Below are positions 18,161 through 26,850 of a DNA stretch of 42,008 bases, in pieces. Positions within the stretch are counted from its first letter, which is position 1. Each line of letters opens with the position of its first letter. The DNA is from Bacteroidota bacterium (GTDB lineage Bacteria > Bacteroidota > Bacteroidia > Chitinophagales > Chitinophagaceae). Below the pieces are notes generated by a model. That model was not told the DNA's origin. It ran no database searches and was given only the letters and a program-made list of their open reading frames with translations. Made by a program: the position numbers and the translations under genes. The stretch lies in assembly GCA_003175935.1 (NCBI GenBank), contig PSRI01000083.1, positions 1 through 42,008 on the forward strand, written 5' to 3'.

Positions 18161-18748
18161 TTAAACCAGGTTTTCTATTTTGGCATATTGGAGAAGCAAT
18201 ATTGTTTTTGCGTCTTTAATTTCTCCCTTAGAAATCATCTCTAATGATTTTGCAAATGGTATTTCCAGAACTTCAATATCTTCCTGTTCATGAGCAACAC
18301 CGCCGCCTTCATTAAGCTTCATTCCCTCATTATATTCAGCCACAAAAAAATAAAGAATTTCTGTAACTGATCCCGGTGACATGTATGCTTCAAATACTTT
18401 TTTTACCGCACCCACCTTATATCCGGTTTCTTCTTCCGTTTCCCTTCTGATGGCATCTTCGGGATTATCCAGGTCCAACAATCCGGCACAGGCTTCAATT
18501 AATAGTCCGGATGGATTCCCATTTATAAATGTTGGCATCCGGAACTGTCTGGTGAGAATTACAGTTTTCTTTTCAGAATTGTATAGCAAAATAGTAGCTC
18601 CGTTGCCTCGATCATAAGCCTCCCGACTTTGAGATTGCCAACTGCCGTCTTTTCTGTGGTATTTAAAATTGACTCTCTTGAGTGTATACCAATTATTGGA
18701 GAGAATATCAATGCTCAGATCTTTGACCTTGTCCTGACTCATACTCAT
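18161..18748 (-). CDS. nudK: NudK-type Nudix hydrolase (GDP-mannose pyrophosphatase)
   Basis: A 195-residue Nudix protein closely resembling E. coli NudK along its whole length: LSNNWYTLKRVNF, YDRGNGATILLYN, then IEACAGLLD and RRETEEETGY (the Nudix box), and YMSPGSVTEILYFFVAEY. NudK hydrolyses GDP-mannose to GMP and mannose-1-phosphate and also acts on related sugar nucleotides. The metal-binding glutamates of REx2EE are intact. It is likely co-transcribed with lspA. Confidence 0.92.
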   Translation of the reverse strand: MSMSQDKVKDLSIDILSNNWYTLKRVNFKYHRKDGSWQSQSREAYDRGNGATILLYNSEKKTVILTRQFRMPTFINGNPSGLLIEACAGLLDLDNPEDAIRRETEEETGYKVGAVKKVFEAYMSPGSVTEILYFFVAEYNEGMKLNEGGGVAHEQEDIEVLEIPFAKSLEMISKGEIKDAKTILLLQYAKIENLV

Positions 18749-18805
18749 TGAATTTTAAAGCAAATCCAATTTATTCAAATAATCCAGGTTCCAAACCGCC
18801 AATTT

Positions 18806-19312
18806 TCAATCGGCATAATAATTTGTTTCCACTCCAACACCCCGGGTGAGTGTCTGGTAAACCACACAATACCGTTCGGTTAGCTTGGCGAGGGATTCCA
18901 ACTGATCTTTAGTTGCTGAAGTTTTCAAATAAAAAGAAAGGCGGATATTCTTAAAGCCAACCGGTGCAGACTTATCAACACCAAGAGTTCCCCGAAAATC
19001 CAAATCGCCCTCGGCCTTGATTTTACCTTCGGAGATTTCGACTCCTATTGCAGTAGAGACTGCTGATAAAGTAACGCCAGCACAGGCTACCAGGGCTTCC
19101 AGCAGCATATCTCCTGAACAAGCCAGCATTCCTGTACCGCCTGTTGCGGGATGCAGACCTGCCTCAACCAGAGCTTTACCGGTTTCAATTTTACAGGATA
19201 CGCCTTCTCCTAAATTTCCTTCTGCAGATAATGTGATCAATGCCGCTTCGGGATTGACTTTATACTTCTCCTTAATAGGAGCCTGCAAACTCTTTAAATC
19301 TTCTGCATTCAT
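18806..19312 (-). CDS. OsmC-family protein
   Basis: A 168-residue member of the OsmC/Ohr peroxidase superfamily. Two cysteines are in the expected places: one in the central helix LEALVACAGVTLSAV and one in RYCVVYQTL near the C-terminus, matching the redox pair of OsmC proteins that reduce organic hydroperoxides. The N-terminal part is closer to the general OsmC group than to Ohr. The likely role is oxidative-stress defence in the cytoplasm. It is divergent from the alditol oxidase gene across a 195-bp gap. Confidence 0.85.
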   Translation of the reverse strand: MNAEDLKSLQAPIKEKYKVNPEAALITLSAEGNLGEGVSCKIETGKALVEAGLHPATGGTGMLACSGDMLLEALVACAGVTLSAVSTAIGVEISEGKIKAEGDLDFRGTLGVDKSAPVGFKNIRLSFYLKTSATKDQLESLAKLTERYCVVYQTLTRGVGVETNYYAD

Positions 19313-19350
19313 AACCGAAGTTTAATAAAATCTGGTTTGAGTATAATTTT

Positions 19351-19377
19351 TAAAAGCCATAGATAAGATGGCTTTTT
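19351..19377. other. Hairpin in the OsmC/alditol oxidase divergent spacer
   Basis: AAAAGCCAT (19352-19360), loop AGATAAG, ATGGCTTTT (19368-19376) is a perfect 9-bp stem followed by one more T. It looks like a terminator but lies between two genes that both read away from it. It could be a leader hairpin of either gene or the end of an unseen transcript. Confidence 0.4.
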
Positions 19378-19507
19378 AAAAGAGGACTGAAGTTACTATT
19401 AGTTAGATGAATTTTGTATAGTTGAATTTTAACCTTTTTTGATGACCAATTATTAGTTCTTTTAATCTTCGATTTGATCACGTAGTTTAGTATCAAAGCT
19501 TGCCAAT

Positions 19508-20854
19508 ATGAAAAAAAGAACGTTCCTAAAACTTTCGTCGACATTTGTCGCCGGTTCAATTCTAAATCCTATGAAAGGATTCTCACAGCAGGAAAAAATT
19601 AAAAACTGGGCCGGAAATCTGGAGTATAGCACAAGCAAAATAACTAGCCTGGATTCTTTTGATCAGATCCCGGCATTTGTGAAACAACATTCCCGTTTTA
19701 AAGTGCTGGGTACAAAGCATTGTTTTAATACAATCGCAGACTCTCACGATGAATTTCTTTCGCTTAAGAAATTAAACCAGGTACTCTCCCTGGATAAGGA
19801 AAAGCACACAGTTACAGTTGGTTCAGGTATTCGTTACGGTGAGCTCGCGGAATATCTAAACAATAATGGCTATGCTTTGCACAATCTGGCTTCCCTGCCT
19901 CATATTTCAGTTGCCGGGGCATGTATAACCGCAACCCATGGTTCGGGTGTGCACAACGGAAACCTTTCAACTGCTGTTGTGGGTCTGGAAATTGTTAACG
20001 CAAATGGTGAATTAAAGGAATATTCAAAAGAAAAAAATGCCGATGAATTTAATGCTGCTGTGGTTAACCTTGGTGCGATGGGAGTCATTACAAAAGTTAG
20101 TTTGCACATCCTTCCCACATATATGGTAAGACAGGATGTATTTCAGAATCTTCCATTTCCCGAATTGGAACACCATTTTGATGAAATCATGTCAAAAGGT
20201 TACAGTGTAAGTTTATTTACGGACTGGCAAAAAAATAATGTAAGTCAGATTTGGGTAAAATCAAAAGTAGATGCTAACACAAATATCAATTTTGGAGATA
20301 ACATATATGGTGCAAAGCCTGCTACGAGGAATCTTCATCCAATTGTAGCGTTATCTGCAGAAAATTGTACTGAGCAAATGGGCGTGCCGGGTCCATGGCA
20401 TGAAAGGCTTCCTCATTTTAAAATGAATTTTACCCCAAGTAGCGGGAAGGAATTGCAGTCAGAATATTTTGTTCCGAGAGAACATTCTTATAAAGCGCTG
20501 CTGGCAATTAACAAACTACACGAAAAGATTGGACCGCACCTGTTCATTTCAGAAATCCGCACAATTGATGGTGATGATTTATGGATGAGCACATCCTATA
20601 AACGACCATCTACGGCAATTCACTTTACCTGGAAGCAGGAATGGGATGCAGTAAGCAAATTACTTCCCATGATTGAAGAACAATTGGCGTCATTTCATCC
20701 AAGGCCGCACTGGGGTAAATTATTTACCCTGAGTCCTGCAAAATTGAAAAGCTCTTATGAAAAATTTGATACTTTTCTAAATCTATGCAAGAAACAGGAT
20801 CCCAATGGAAAGTTCAGAAATGATTTTTTAAACAGGAATTTGTACCAGGTGTGA
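19508..20854 (+). CDS. Alditol oxidase-like FAD enzyme (AldO family)
   Basis: A 448-residue flavoprotein of the VAO/L-gulonolactone oxidase family, very like Streptomyces alditol oxidase. Shared stretches include NWAGN, VLGTKHCFNTIADS, ASLPHISVAG, TATHGSGV, SVSLFTDW, NCTEQMGVPGPWHERLPHF and FTPSSGKELQSEY. His71 in GTKHCFN is the residue that in AldO bonds covalently to FAD. AldO oxidises terminal alcohols of xylitol, sorbitol and similar polyols to aldoses, making H2O2. The N-terminus has an export-like leader (MKKRTFLKLSSTFVAGSIL) with a KR pair resembling a weak Tat signal. It ends 4 bp from the convergent T9SS gene. Confidence 0.9.
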   Translation: MKKRTFLKLSSTFVAGSILNPMKGFSQQEKIKNWAGNLEYSTSKITSLDSFDQIPAFVKQHSRFKVLGTKHCFNTIADSHDEFLSLKKLNQVLSLDKEKHTVTVGSGIRYGELAEYLNNNGYALHNLASLPHISVAGACITATHGSGVHNGNLSTAVVGLEIVNANGELKEYSKEKNADEFNAAVVNLGAMGVITKVSLHILPTYMVRQDVFQNLPFPELEHHFDEIMSKGYSVSLFTDWQKNNVSQIWVKSKVDANTNINFGDNIYGAKPATRNLHPIVALSAENCTEQMGVPGPWHERLPHFKMNFTPSSGKELQSEYFVPREHSYKALLAINKLHEKIGPHLFISEIRTIDGDDLWMSTSYKRPSTAIHFTWKQEWDAVSKLLPMIEEQLASFHPRPHWGKLFTLSPAKLKSSYEKFDTFLNLCKKQDPNGKFRNDFLNRNLYQV

Positions 20855-20858
20855 ACAA

Positions 20859-23498
20859 TCACCTAATCAATGTTACAATACCTCGCAGATTGATAGCTCC
20901 TTTGTTATCGCTACCACTAATTGTATAAACATAAATTCCCGGCGCAGCCGGTTTACCCTGGATTTTTCCATCCCATCCGTTATTTATGTCTCTACTGGAA
21001 AAAATCCGTAATCCCCATCTGTCATAAACATTAAATGCACTCAAATTAAAAGCAACCCCGGGAGGAATCCGAAATATATCATTCAAACCGTCACCGTTGG
21101 GCGTAAATGCATTGGGGATATATATTGATTTCAAAACTTTTACCTTAGTTTCAGCGAAAGAAGTGCAGCCGTTCTGCGATGTTGCAGATAAAGTAAAATC
21201 GATATCTGCATCCAAATTTTTCGTTGTTGGGGAAATAATATTGGCATCTAACAACATATTTGACGGACTCCATTGAAAAGTATTTACATCGGGGGAAAGG
21301 CTTGCATTTAATTGAAGTTGACTTCCACTAAAAATAGTAGTGTCTGCAGGGGTCAGCAAAATTTGCGGGGAATCCAGGATTGAAAGCGATAATGTATCAG
21401 AATAAACCTGAGTAGTTGAACAAGCGTTAGAGCCGGGACTCATTACGCAAAATATTTCGTCTCCATTTTTGAACTGATCCGATAAAAGATTGTCGCTATT
21501 TCCCACATCCACCAGGTTAACAAACCATTCAAAAGAAGGATTGGATCCACCGTTTTGCGCGGATACGCTGGCAGTAATTGGTGTTCCAGCGCAAACATTA
21601 TTTGCCGATAAACTTATGTCTATTCCTGGGACTGAATAATTAGAAACATTCATTACTAGATTATTTGAAACAGAATTTCCGATAGTATAACAGGCAGGAA
21701 CTGGATTTAAGGAATAGTTGCAATTTATTATATCACCATTTTTTATTGAATTACTGGAAAACTGTGCTGAATTGGACCCAACTGCGTTTCCATTTATGGT
21801 CCATTGATAATATGGAACACTATTTCCTATGGTACCGGTGATTGCATCAAACTCAACCGGAGCACCATTACAAATGCTGGTAGAATTAGTTGATATGGTT
21901 ATAGAAGGCTGATAAAAAGTATTGTTCCTGATTACGACCGTATCGCTTGAAGTAAGAGAGGTTAATGTACAGGTAGTTTCAGTTGTAAGTACACAGATGA
22001 TTGTATCATTCACAGCAAAATCATTCGCAGCATAGCTCGCACCTGTTGCTACTGTGATTCCATTCCTCGTCCAGCTGATGGTAGAATGAGTGCCCTGGAA
22101 GTATGAAGAGCTTGAGAAATTAATCGCTGTTCCCGCACAGATAGAAGGGGAATCTGGAAAGATTGATACGACTGGCTGCGCTACGGGAGTCGGTGGAGTT
22201 GCAAGTTTTACAATCCAGTCGTCACCGGCATCATTCCCCAATCCAGGATGATAGCCGGGAATGGTTGTAGAGTAAGTAAGCCCAACCATAATGAATCCCC
22301 CGTCGCCCGTTGCTTTCACACTATGCGCTTCATCGAAATGATTGCCACCAATTGTCCTTTGCCAAAGAATTTTCCCGTTAGGATTCGTTTTAACTATCCA
22401 AAAATCTTCTACTCCCAAATTGCAGGCATAGGCGCCATCCAAAGATTTTGAATATCCACAAATAATATTGGTGCCGTCAGAATTTGTTTCGATCTCATAA
22501 GCTCCTTCGGTAGAAGTACCGCCAAGGCATTCCTGCCATTCTAAATTCCCCGTTGCTGAAAGTTTCACTAACCATGCATCCGAAGGAACACCATGAAGGC
22601 CGCTTACATCAAAATCATTGGAATTGGTTGTACCGGCAATGATAAATCCTCCATCTGAAGTTTGTTGAATGCTTTGTGCTGAATCTTCCTTAGATCCTCC
22701 CAGAACTTTTTGCCATTTCAAAGCGCCGCTTCCATCCAGTTTAATTACCCAGAAATCGGATCCACCATGATTACCTGATGCGTCACCATCATTAGATTCA
22801 GTTTTTCCGGCAACAACATAACCACCGTCCATTGTGTTTTGAATGGAATAAGCGATATCGTCTTTGCTTCCCCCATAAGATTTCTGCCATTGAATAATTC
22901 CAATACTATTCAATTTAATAATCCAAAAGTCTTTTAATCCATGGTTGACAGTTGCGTCTCCATCCGCTGATTCAGAATATCCCGCAATCACATAACCATT
23001 GTCAGGTGTTTGTCGCATCGTGTATGCGTAATCGTTACCAGAGCCGCCATAAGTTTTTTGCCAGAGAATATTACCAGAGCTTCCCGTTTTTACTAACCAA
23101 AAATCAAATCCCATATGTGAACTGGTAACATCCCCATCATTTTTGCTGTCAGATCCTCCGGCAATCAAAAAACCGCCGTCAGAACTTTGATGGATAACCC
23201 TGGCTTCATCATTACCGCTGCCACCGTAGGCCTTTTGCCACTGGATTACTCCTGCCGAATTCAGTTTCAAAACCCAAAAATCATTTTTACCATGATTTGA
23301 GGAAACATCGTAATCACGGGAATCGCTCCATCCGGCAACTATATAGCCACCATCTGAAGTTTGTTCAACCGAACTTGCATTTTCGCCATAAGTTCCCCCA
23401 TAACATTTTTGCCATTCAATGTTTGGCGCCTGCGCCAACAATTGTACTGGACCTAAATAAACCAATAAAATAAATGCTTTGATAAAACCAAATTTCAT
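20859..23498 (-). CDS. T9SS cargo: seven-repeat propeller with Ig-like domains and gliding C-terminal domain
   Basis: An 879-residue secreted protein. After a signal peptide (residues 1-22), seven repeats of about 58 residues (about 27-430) follow the pattern WQKxYGG...GGYIVAG...DFWVxKL, which suggests a seven-bladed beta-propeller. Then come three Cys-containing Ig/PKD-like domains (starting near SIFPDSPSIC, TISTNSTSIC and DISLSANNVC) and a fourth without the first Cys. The last 90 residues (IPNAFTPNGDGLNDIF... to IRGIVTLIR-like end) are the type B gliding-motility sorting domain, used by the type IX secretion system for export and surface release or attachment. The adhesive or binding role is inferred; no catalytic motif is visible. 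Confidence 0.92.
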   Translation of the reverse strand: MKFGFIKAFILLVYLGPVQLLAQAPNIEWQKCYGGTYGENASSVEQTSDGGYIVAGWSDSRDYDVSSNHGKNDFWVLKLNSAGVIQWQKAYGGSGNDEARVIHQSSDGGFLIAGGSDSKNDGDVTSSHMGFDFWLVKTGSSGNILWQKTYGGSGNDYAYTMRQTPDNGYVIAGYSESADGDATVNHGLKDFWIIKLNSIGIIQWQKSYGGSKDDIAYSIQNTMDGGYVVAGKTESNDGDASGNHGGSDFWVIKLDGSGALKWQKVLGGSKEDSAQSIQQTSDGGFIIAGTTNSNDFDVSGLHGVPSDAWLVKLSATGNLEWQECLGGTSTEGAYEIETNSDGTNIICGYSKSLDGAYACNLGVEDFWIVKTNPNGKILWQRTIGGNHFDEAHSVKATGDGGFIMVGLTYSTTIPGYHPGLGNDAGDDWIVKLATPPTPVAQPVVSIFPDSPSICAGTAINFSSSSYFQGTHSTISWTRNGITVATGASYAANDFAVNDTIICVLTTETTCTLTSLTSSDTVVIRNNTFYQPSITISTNSTSICNGAPVEFDAITGTIGNSVPYYQWTINGNAVGSNSAQFSSNSIKNGDIINCNYSLNPVPACYTIGNSVSNNLVMNVSNYSVPGIDISLSANNVCAGTPITASVSAQNGGSNPSFEWFVNLVDVGNSDNLLSDQFKNGDEIFCVMSPGSNACSTTQVYSDTLSLSILDSPQILLTPADTTIFSGSQLQLNASLSPDVNTFQWSPSNMLLDANIISPTTKNLDADIDFTLSATSQNGCTSFAETKVKVLKSIYIPNAFTPNGDGLNDIFRIPPGVAFNLSAFNVYDRWGLRIFSSRDINNGWDGKIQGKPAAPGIYVYTISGSDNKGAINLRGIVTLIR

Positions 23499-23512
23499 CT
23501 GGTCCTTTTAAT

Positions 23513-23520
23513 CAAAAGTA
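23513..23520 (-). promoter_or_regulatory. Bacteroidota-type -7 element of the T9SS cargo gene
   Basis: On the minus strand this reads TACTTTTG, matching TAnnTTTG, 14 bases before the ATG at 23498. I see no clear TTG at -33. Confidence 0.45.
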
Positions 23521-23572
23521 GTAGTATCAGAACTCGAGATTCCTTCAGCTGTGAGGTATAAAGGTTTTTCTA

Positions 23573-24007
23573 TTAGGAATGACGATAAGCAATAGACAGA
23601 AACACAGCAGCAAATATTAATAATACATTTCCAACCGAAACCCACTTCCGAAGATTTTGTCCTGCTTCAGGATCTTTGGTTTTGAGTGCAAGAATCCGCT
23701 GCCGATTGATTAACTGCAATGCGAAGAGGGCGCCGGCAATTCCATAACAAATTATGGCTCCGATCAAATGCGTTTTTGTATCCCCTGATTCCCATTCCTC
23801 CCCAAGTAAAATCAGCAGGTAAACCAATAGGCCGAAATATAATACCATCCAGAATTTCTCAATCCCATTGAGAGACGAAGTCCTGGAAGATATGTCATTT
23901 GCATTAGAGCCGGACAGCGCCTGAACTGTAGAAATTCTTTGCAAAATACCTGCAACCACAATGATCCACATTAAAACCACAGCAACTAATAAATAAGGAT
24001 TATGCAT
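23573..24007 (-). CDS. Small four-helix membrane protein, unknown
   Basis: A 144-residue protein starting at MHNPYLLVAVVL (ATG 24007); an upstream in-frame ATG at 24040 would add 11 polar residues ahead of the first helix and is less likely. Hydrophobic segments lie near residues 5-22, 47-65, 75-95 and 123-141, with short charged loops such as EEWESGDTKTH. I do not recognise a family. It is followed by the T9SS cargo gene on the same strand, but that gene has its own promoter-like box, so no functional link is implied. Confidence 0.65.
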   Translation of the reverse strand: MHNPYLLVAVVLMWIIVVAGILQRISTVQALSGSNANDISSRTSSLNGIEKFWMVLYFGLLVYLLILLGEEWESGDTKTHLIGAIICYGIAGALFALQLINRQRILALKTKDPEAGQNLRKWVSVGNVLLIFAAVFLSIAYRHS

Positions 24008-24071
24008 AAGCCTGGTTTTGGGGTATCCACAAATAAACACTTAAGAGTCCAGTCAGCCTAACTCTAAGTTA

Positions 24072-24632
24072 TTAATTCTTTCTGGTGGATTTTAATTTAA
24101 GTCTGATATACTGCTGCAAAAGATTGGGATATACATTGTACAACAGATTCGTAACCAGAATAACCATTCCCCAAACTAAATAATTCAAATAGAATGCGTA
24201 AGCATTACTCAAAGCAAAAAACACGAACATCATGAAATGAAATTTTTCAAACATATAGGATGTAGAAATGATCTTCTTAATAGAGTCTCTGTCCCTTACA
24301 ACTTTGTATTCTGGATATTTCTTTTGTACCATCCTGTTTACGAACTCACCGTTCTGTGCCAGTTTGTTTACCAGTTTAATTCCAAGCTTTTTATAAAACA
24401 AAGTGCTTTTACTTAACTGGATCTTATCGAAAAATGAATTGGGGAAGAAAATAGTTACCAGGCTGAAGCCAAGAAAATAGTAAAATATTTTAGGGCTCAT
24501 CAGTGTATAACAGAAAATCGAAATAGGGATGAGATTCAACAGCGACCAAAATAAATTTGGAACCATATTGTAGAAAGTCACTGTTCTTTCTACTTTTTTT
24601 TGAATACTTCTATTTTCTGATCCATTAGGCAT
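24072..24632 (-). CDS. Membrane protein with CrtO-type acyltransferase-like motif
   Basis: A 186-residue protein with two hydrophobic segments near residues 28-60 and two near 130-165, separated by a basic loop. The end of the last segment, LLYNVYPNLLQQYIRLKL, resembles the N-x-YP...QRYNR motif of the glycosyl-4,4'-diaponeurosporenoate acyltransferase (CrtO-like) family. The similarity is short and from memory, so an acyltransferase role is only a suggestion. No carotenoid genes are nearby. Its start at 24632 is 78 bp from the upstream GNAT gene's stop. Confidence 0.55.
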   Translation of the reverse strand: MPNGSENRSIQKKVERTVTFYNMVPNLFWSLLNLIPISIFCYTLMSPKIFYYFLGFSLVTIFFPNSFFDKIQLSKSTLFYKKLGIKLVNKLAQNGEFVNRMVQKKYPEYKVVRDRDSIKKIISTSYMFEKFHFMMFVFFALSNAYAFYLNYLVWGMVILVTNLLYNVYPNLLQQYIRLKLKSTRKN

Positions 24633-24710
24633 GTAATGCTGAAATCAAATTGCACAAAAAAATAGCGCAAATTGATTTTGCAAGCAATAACTGTATGATA
24701 AGCGGATCAG

Positions 24711-25241
24711 CTATTTGAGAAAGAGGCGAAATCCAAATACCGGAAGCTCTCCCTGCATGAAATCTAAATCTTGAGATCTTTTGAAACCAAGTTTGACATA
24801 CATTTTCCACGCCGTTTGCATAGCCTGTGTACTATGGATGATGACCTGAGACAAATTTTGTCTCCTTGCTTTTTCAATGCATTCCAGAACCAGCATTCTT
24901 CCAATCCCTAATCCCCTTGTTTCCGGACTAACTGCAAGTAACCTGAAACCTGCAGCATTTTGTTCTTTGGTTGCAGAACCTCCCGAACCATAATATTTCA
25001 TATCTCCAAAATAAACAACAGCTCCCAAAATTTCAGAATCTGCTGAAACACTTATAAGTAATTCAGTCAGCGGTTTTTTAGAAAACTCTCCAATATTCTG
25101 CAACATCTGGTAATATGCAGGTTGTTCACTGGGCCTGGGGAATCCATCCAATTGCGAATAGACATCCACCATCAATTTTCCAATCTTTTCAAATTCGAAC
25201 TCGTTCGCGTTTCTAATTGTGAATTCCATGCTTTTGATCAT
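24711..25241 (-). CDS. GNAT-family N-acetyltransferase
   Basis: A 176-residue acetyltransferase. The acetyl-CoA-binding motif A is clear: FRLLAVSPETRGLGIGRMLVLECIEKA (here noted by RGLGIGRML), followed by the motif B region MYVKLGFKRSQDL. The N-terminal IRNANEFEFEKIGKLM is the usual first strand and helix. The substrate is unknown. The start overlaps the YCII gene's stop by 4 bp, so the two are translationally coupled. Confidence 0.87.
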   Translation of the reverse strand: MIKSMEFTIRNANEFEFEKIGKLMVDVYSQLDGFPRPSEQPAYYQMLQNIGEFSKKPLTELLISVSADSEILGAVVYFGDMKYYGSGGSATKEQNAAGFRLLAVSPETRGLGIGRMLVLECIEKARRQNLSQVIIHSTQAMQTAWKMYVKLGFKRSQDLDFMQGELPVFGFRLFLK

Positions 25242-25642
25242 TTCCTGTAACTATTATTAACCTCATTTTGGTAGACAAAATTCGTTTTTTCTTCCTTTGT
25301 TTTAATGGGCCTAATTTCAATACTTGCAGATGACACATATTCGAACTCGGGGTTTTCCTTGGCAAGTGCAATGGCTTCATCTATGTTCTCGGCGAGAAGG
25401 TGATAATATCCTACCTGTACTTCTTTATTAGGATCTATTTGCTTTGAGTCCCATCCATTAGCTTTTTTAGAAATCACCAAACCTTCCCGAACAATTGGTT
25501 GGGCAGCGATAAGATTACCTCCAGCTTTTAATTTGCCGATATATACTTCACATTTTTTTATGAAGGCAAGATGTTCCTCGGGCGAGAGGGCAGCTTTTGC
25601 ATCACCCGCATTGCGGATGTACAACATGAATTCTCTTTTCAT
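25238..25642 (-). CDS. YCII-related domain protein
   Basis: A 134-residue protein of the YCII-like (dimeric alpha/beta barrel) superfamily: MKREFMLYIRN at the start, the PEEHLAFIKKCEVYIGKLKAGG helix, and the GYYHLLAENIDEAIALAKENPEF segment. Members are often encoded near ECF sigma factors or DinB/SRPBCC proteins, as in the following cluster here, but their chemistry is mostly unproven. It overlaps the GNAT gene by 4 bp. Confidence 0.85.
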   Translation of the reverse strand: MKREFMLYIRNAGDAKAALSPEEHLAFIKKCEVYIGKLKAGGNLIAAQPIVREGLVISKKANGWDSKQIDPNKEVQVGYYHLLAENIDEAIALAKENPEFEYVSSASIEIRPIKTKEEKTNFVYQNEVNNSYRK

Positions 25643-25788
25643 TTTTGCAAATGTTTAGACGTGAGCAGTAATAGGGGAAGGATTGAGGCGGGTTAATGAA
25701 TCATCGTAAGCCGGTTGGAAAATTAATATCAGATTCAAAGACAAAAATATTGAATTCTCCAAATTGTTCCATTTAAGAATCCGGTTCA

Positions 25789-26313
25789 TCATTTATTTCC
25801 GCCCAACAATTTTACCAATTCCGTTATCCTTGCCAGGTGATGGTCATCATGCTCTGCAACAAAGAGAAAAAGGTCAATAGTTCGCATTGGAGTTTTCAAT
25901 CGGGGATGCAAAGAGCTTTTGAATATCATATCAGTATCAAAATCCTTTACCAGTTCAAATGTGCGCGCTCTTGCAGCCCTGAAATCAATTAGCAATTTTC
26001 CAATTGATTCAGCATTATGGTTCGCTTCAGTAGTTCGGGAATTTAGCAGATCTGTAGGTCGCATTTCTTTATGCCCGTTCATAATATCTTCTACACGTCC
26101 CTGCCAAAGGGGTTCAAGATCTGTTAGGTGTCCAAGGTTTTCTTTTATGCTCCAGGTGTTATCCAGTCGAATTTCGTGGATTGAGGGAGAAATAAATTTA
26201 AATTTCTCTTCAACCCTAGCGGGTGTACCTGAAATTCTTTCGAGGATTGAGGGAAAAATATTTTCGTTTGAACTGAATTCGAATTTTCGATCGAACCATT
26301 TCTGTTGTGACAT
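25789..26313 (-). CDS. DinB-like metal-dependent protein
   Basis: A four-helix-bundle DinB/YfiT-type protein of 174 residues from ATG 26313 (MSQQKWFDRKF); an ATG at 26358 would add 15 residues and is less likely. Metal-binding histidines of the family appear in NLGHLTDLEPLW and in AEHDDHHLARI. The family includes thiol-dependent transferases (bacillithiol or mycothiol S-transferases) and proteins of unknown role. It lies 66 bp after the SRPBCC-ArsR-SRPBCC operon on the same strand and may belong to it. Confidence 0.83.
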   Translation of the reverse strand: MSQQKWFDRKFEFSSNENIFPSILERISGTPARVEEKFKFISPSIHEIRLDNTWSIKENLGHLTDLEPLWQGRVEDIMNGHKEMRPTDLLNSRTTEANHNAESIGKLLIDFRAARARTFELVKDFDTDMIFKSSLHPRLKTPMRTIDLFLFVAEHDDHHLARITELVKLLGGNK

Positions 26314-26379
26314 AAAAAACTGGTTAAAGTTGGGTAACCAATATATAGCAATACTCACAAAATTTAACCAGGATATACA

Positions 26380-26829
26380 TTAAGCTTCAACTTCCGGGAT
26401 ATGCGGTATACCTTTTCCAGTATTGACCAGAGCTTGTAAACTTTTCCCAACATAATAATTCCAGCCTTCCCGACAATCGTCGTAGCATTCCACCCCGGGA
26501 TACAGTCCTTTATGAATCATTTTAACCTGGGTAACTTCCTGAGATTTAGAAATTTCAAAAACAATTTGGGTACCCTTCCATTCGGTTTTGTTTTCGAATG
26601 GCTGCAGGTAACATTCCTTTACGAACCAAACGATTTTATTAGGGGGCATAAATTCAATAATCTTAAAAAGAGAATAGGTCTTGCCAAAATGAACCGAAAA
26701 TTCATCATTTAATTGAGTCGACCTTCCCCTCACATCTGTTACCCACCAGTCTGCCACACGATTGATTCTATCAAAAACCTCAGAAGGAGAAGTCCTGGTT
26801 TCAAACAAACATTGATAATCCTTTTGCAT
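26380..26829 (-). CDS. SRPBCC-domain (AHSA1-like) protein, second copy
   Basis: A 149-residue START/Bet v1-like fold protein. It has the AHSA1 entry TRTSPSEVFDRINRVADWW, the central DEFSVHFG strand and the closing CREGWNYYVGKSLQALVNTGKG helix. These proteins bind hydrophobic ligands; those next to ArsR regulators are common in Bacteroidota and their ligands are mostly unknown. It begins 21 bp after the ArsR gene stop and is the third gene of the operon led by the SRPBCC gene at 27155. Confidence 0.85.
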   Translation of the reverse strand: MQKDYQCLFETRTSPSEVFDRINRVADWWVTDVRGRSTQLNDEFSVHFGKTYSLFKIIEFMPPNKIVWFVKECYLQPFENKTEWKGTQIVFEISKSQEVTQVKMIHKGLYPGVECYDDCREGWNYYVGKSLQALVNTGKGIPHIPEVEA

Positions 26830-26850
26830 GATTTAAGATTTGTAATGAAC

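Noticed and set aside
22720-23400. Tandem DNA similarity that could suggest a CRISPR or satellite array
   Set aside because: The repeats are about 174 bp, diverged, in frame, and encode the 58-residue propeller blades.
25919-26383. 154-codon plus-strand ORF opposite the DinB gene
   Set aside because: Ser-rich, no family pattern, and it covers both the DinB gene and the end of the SRPBCC gene on the other strand.
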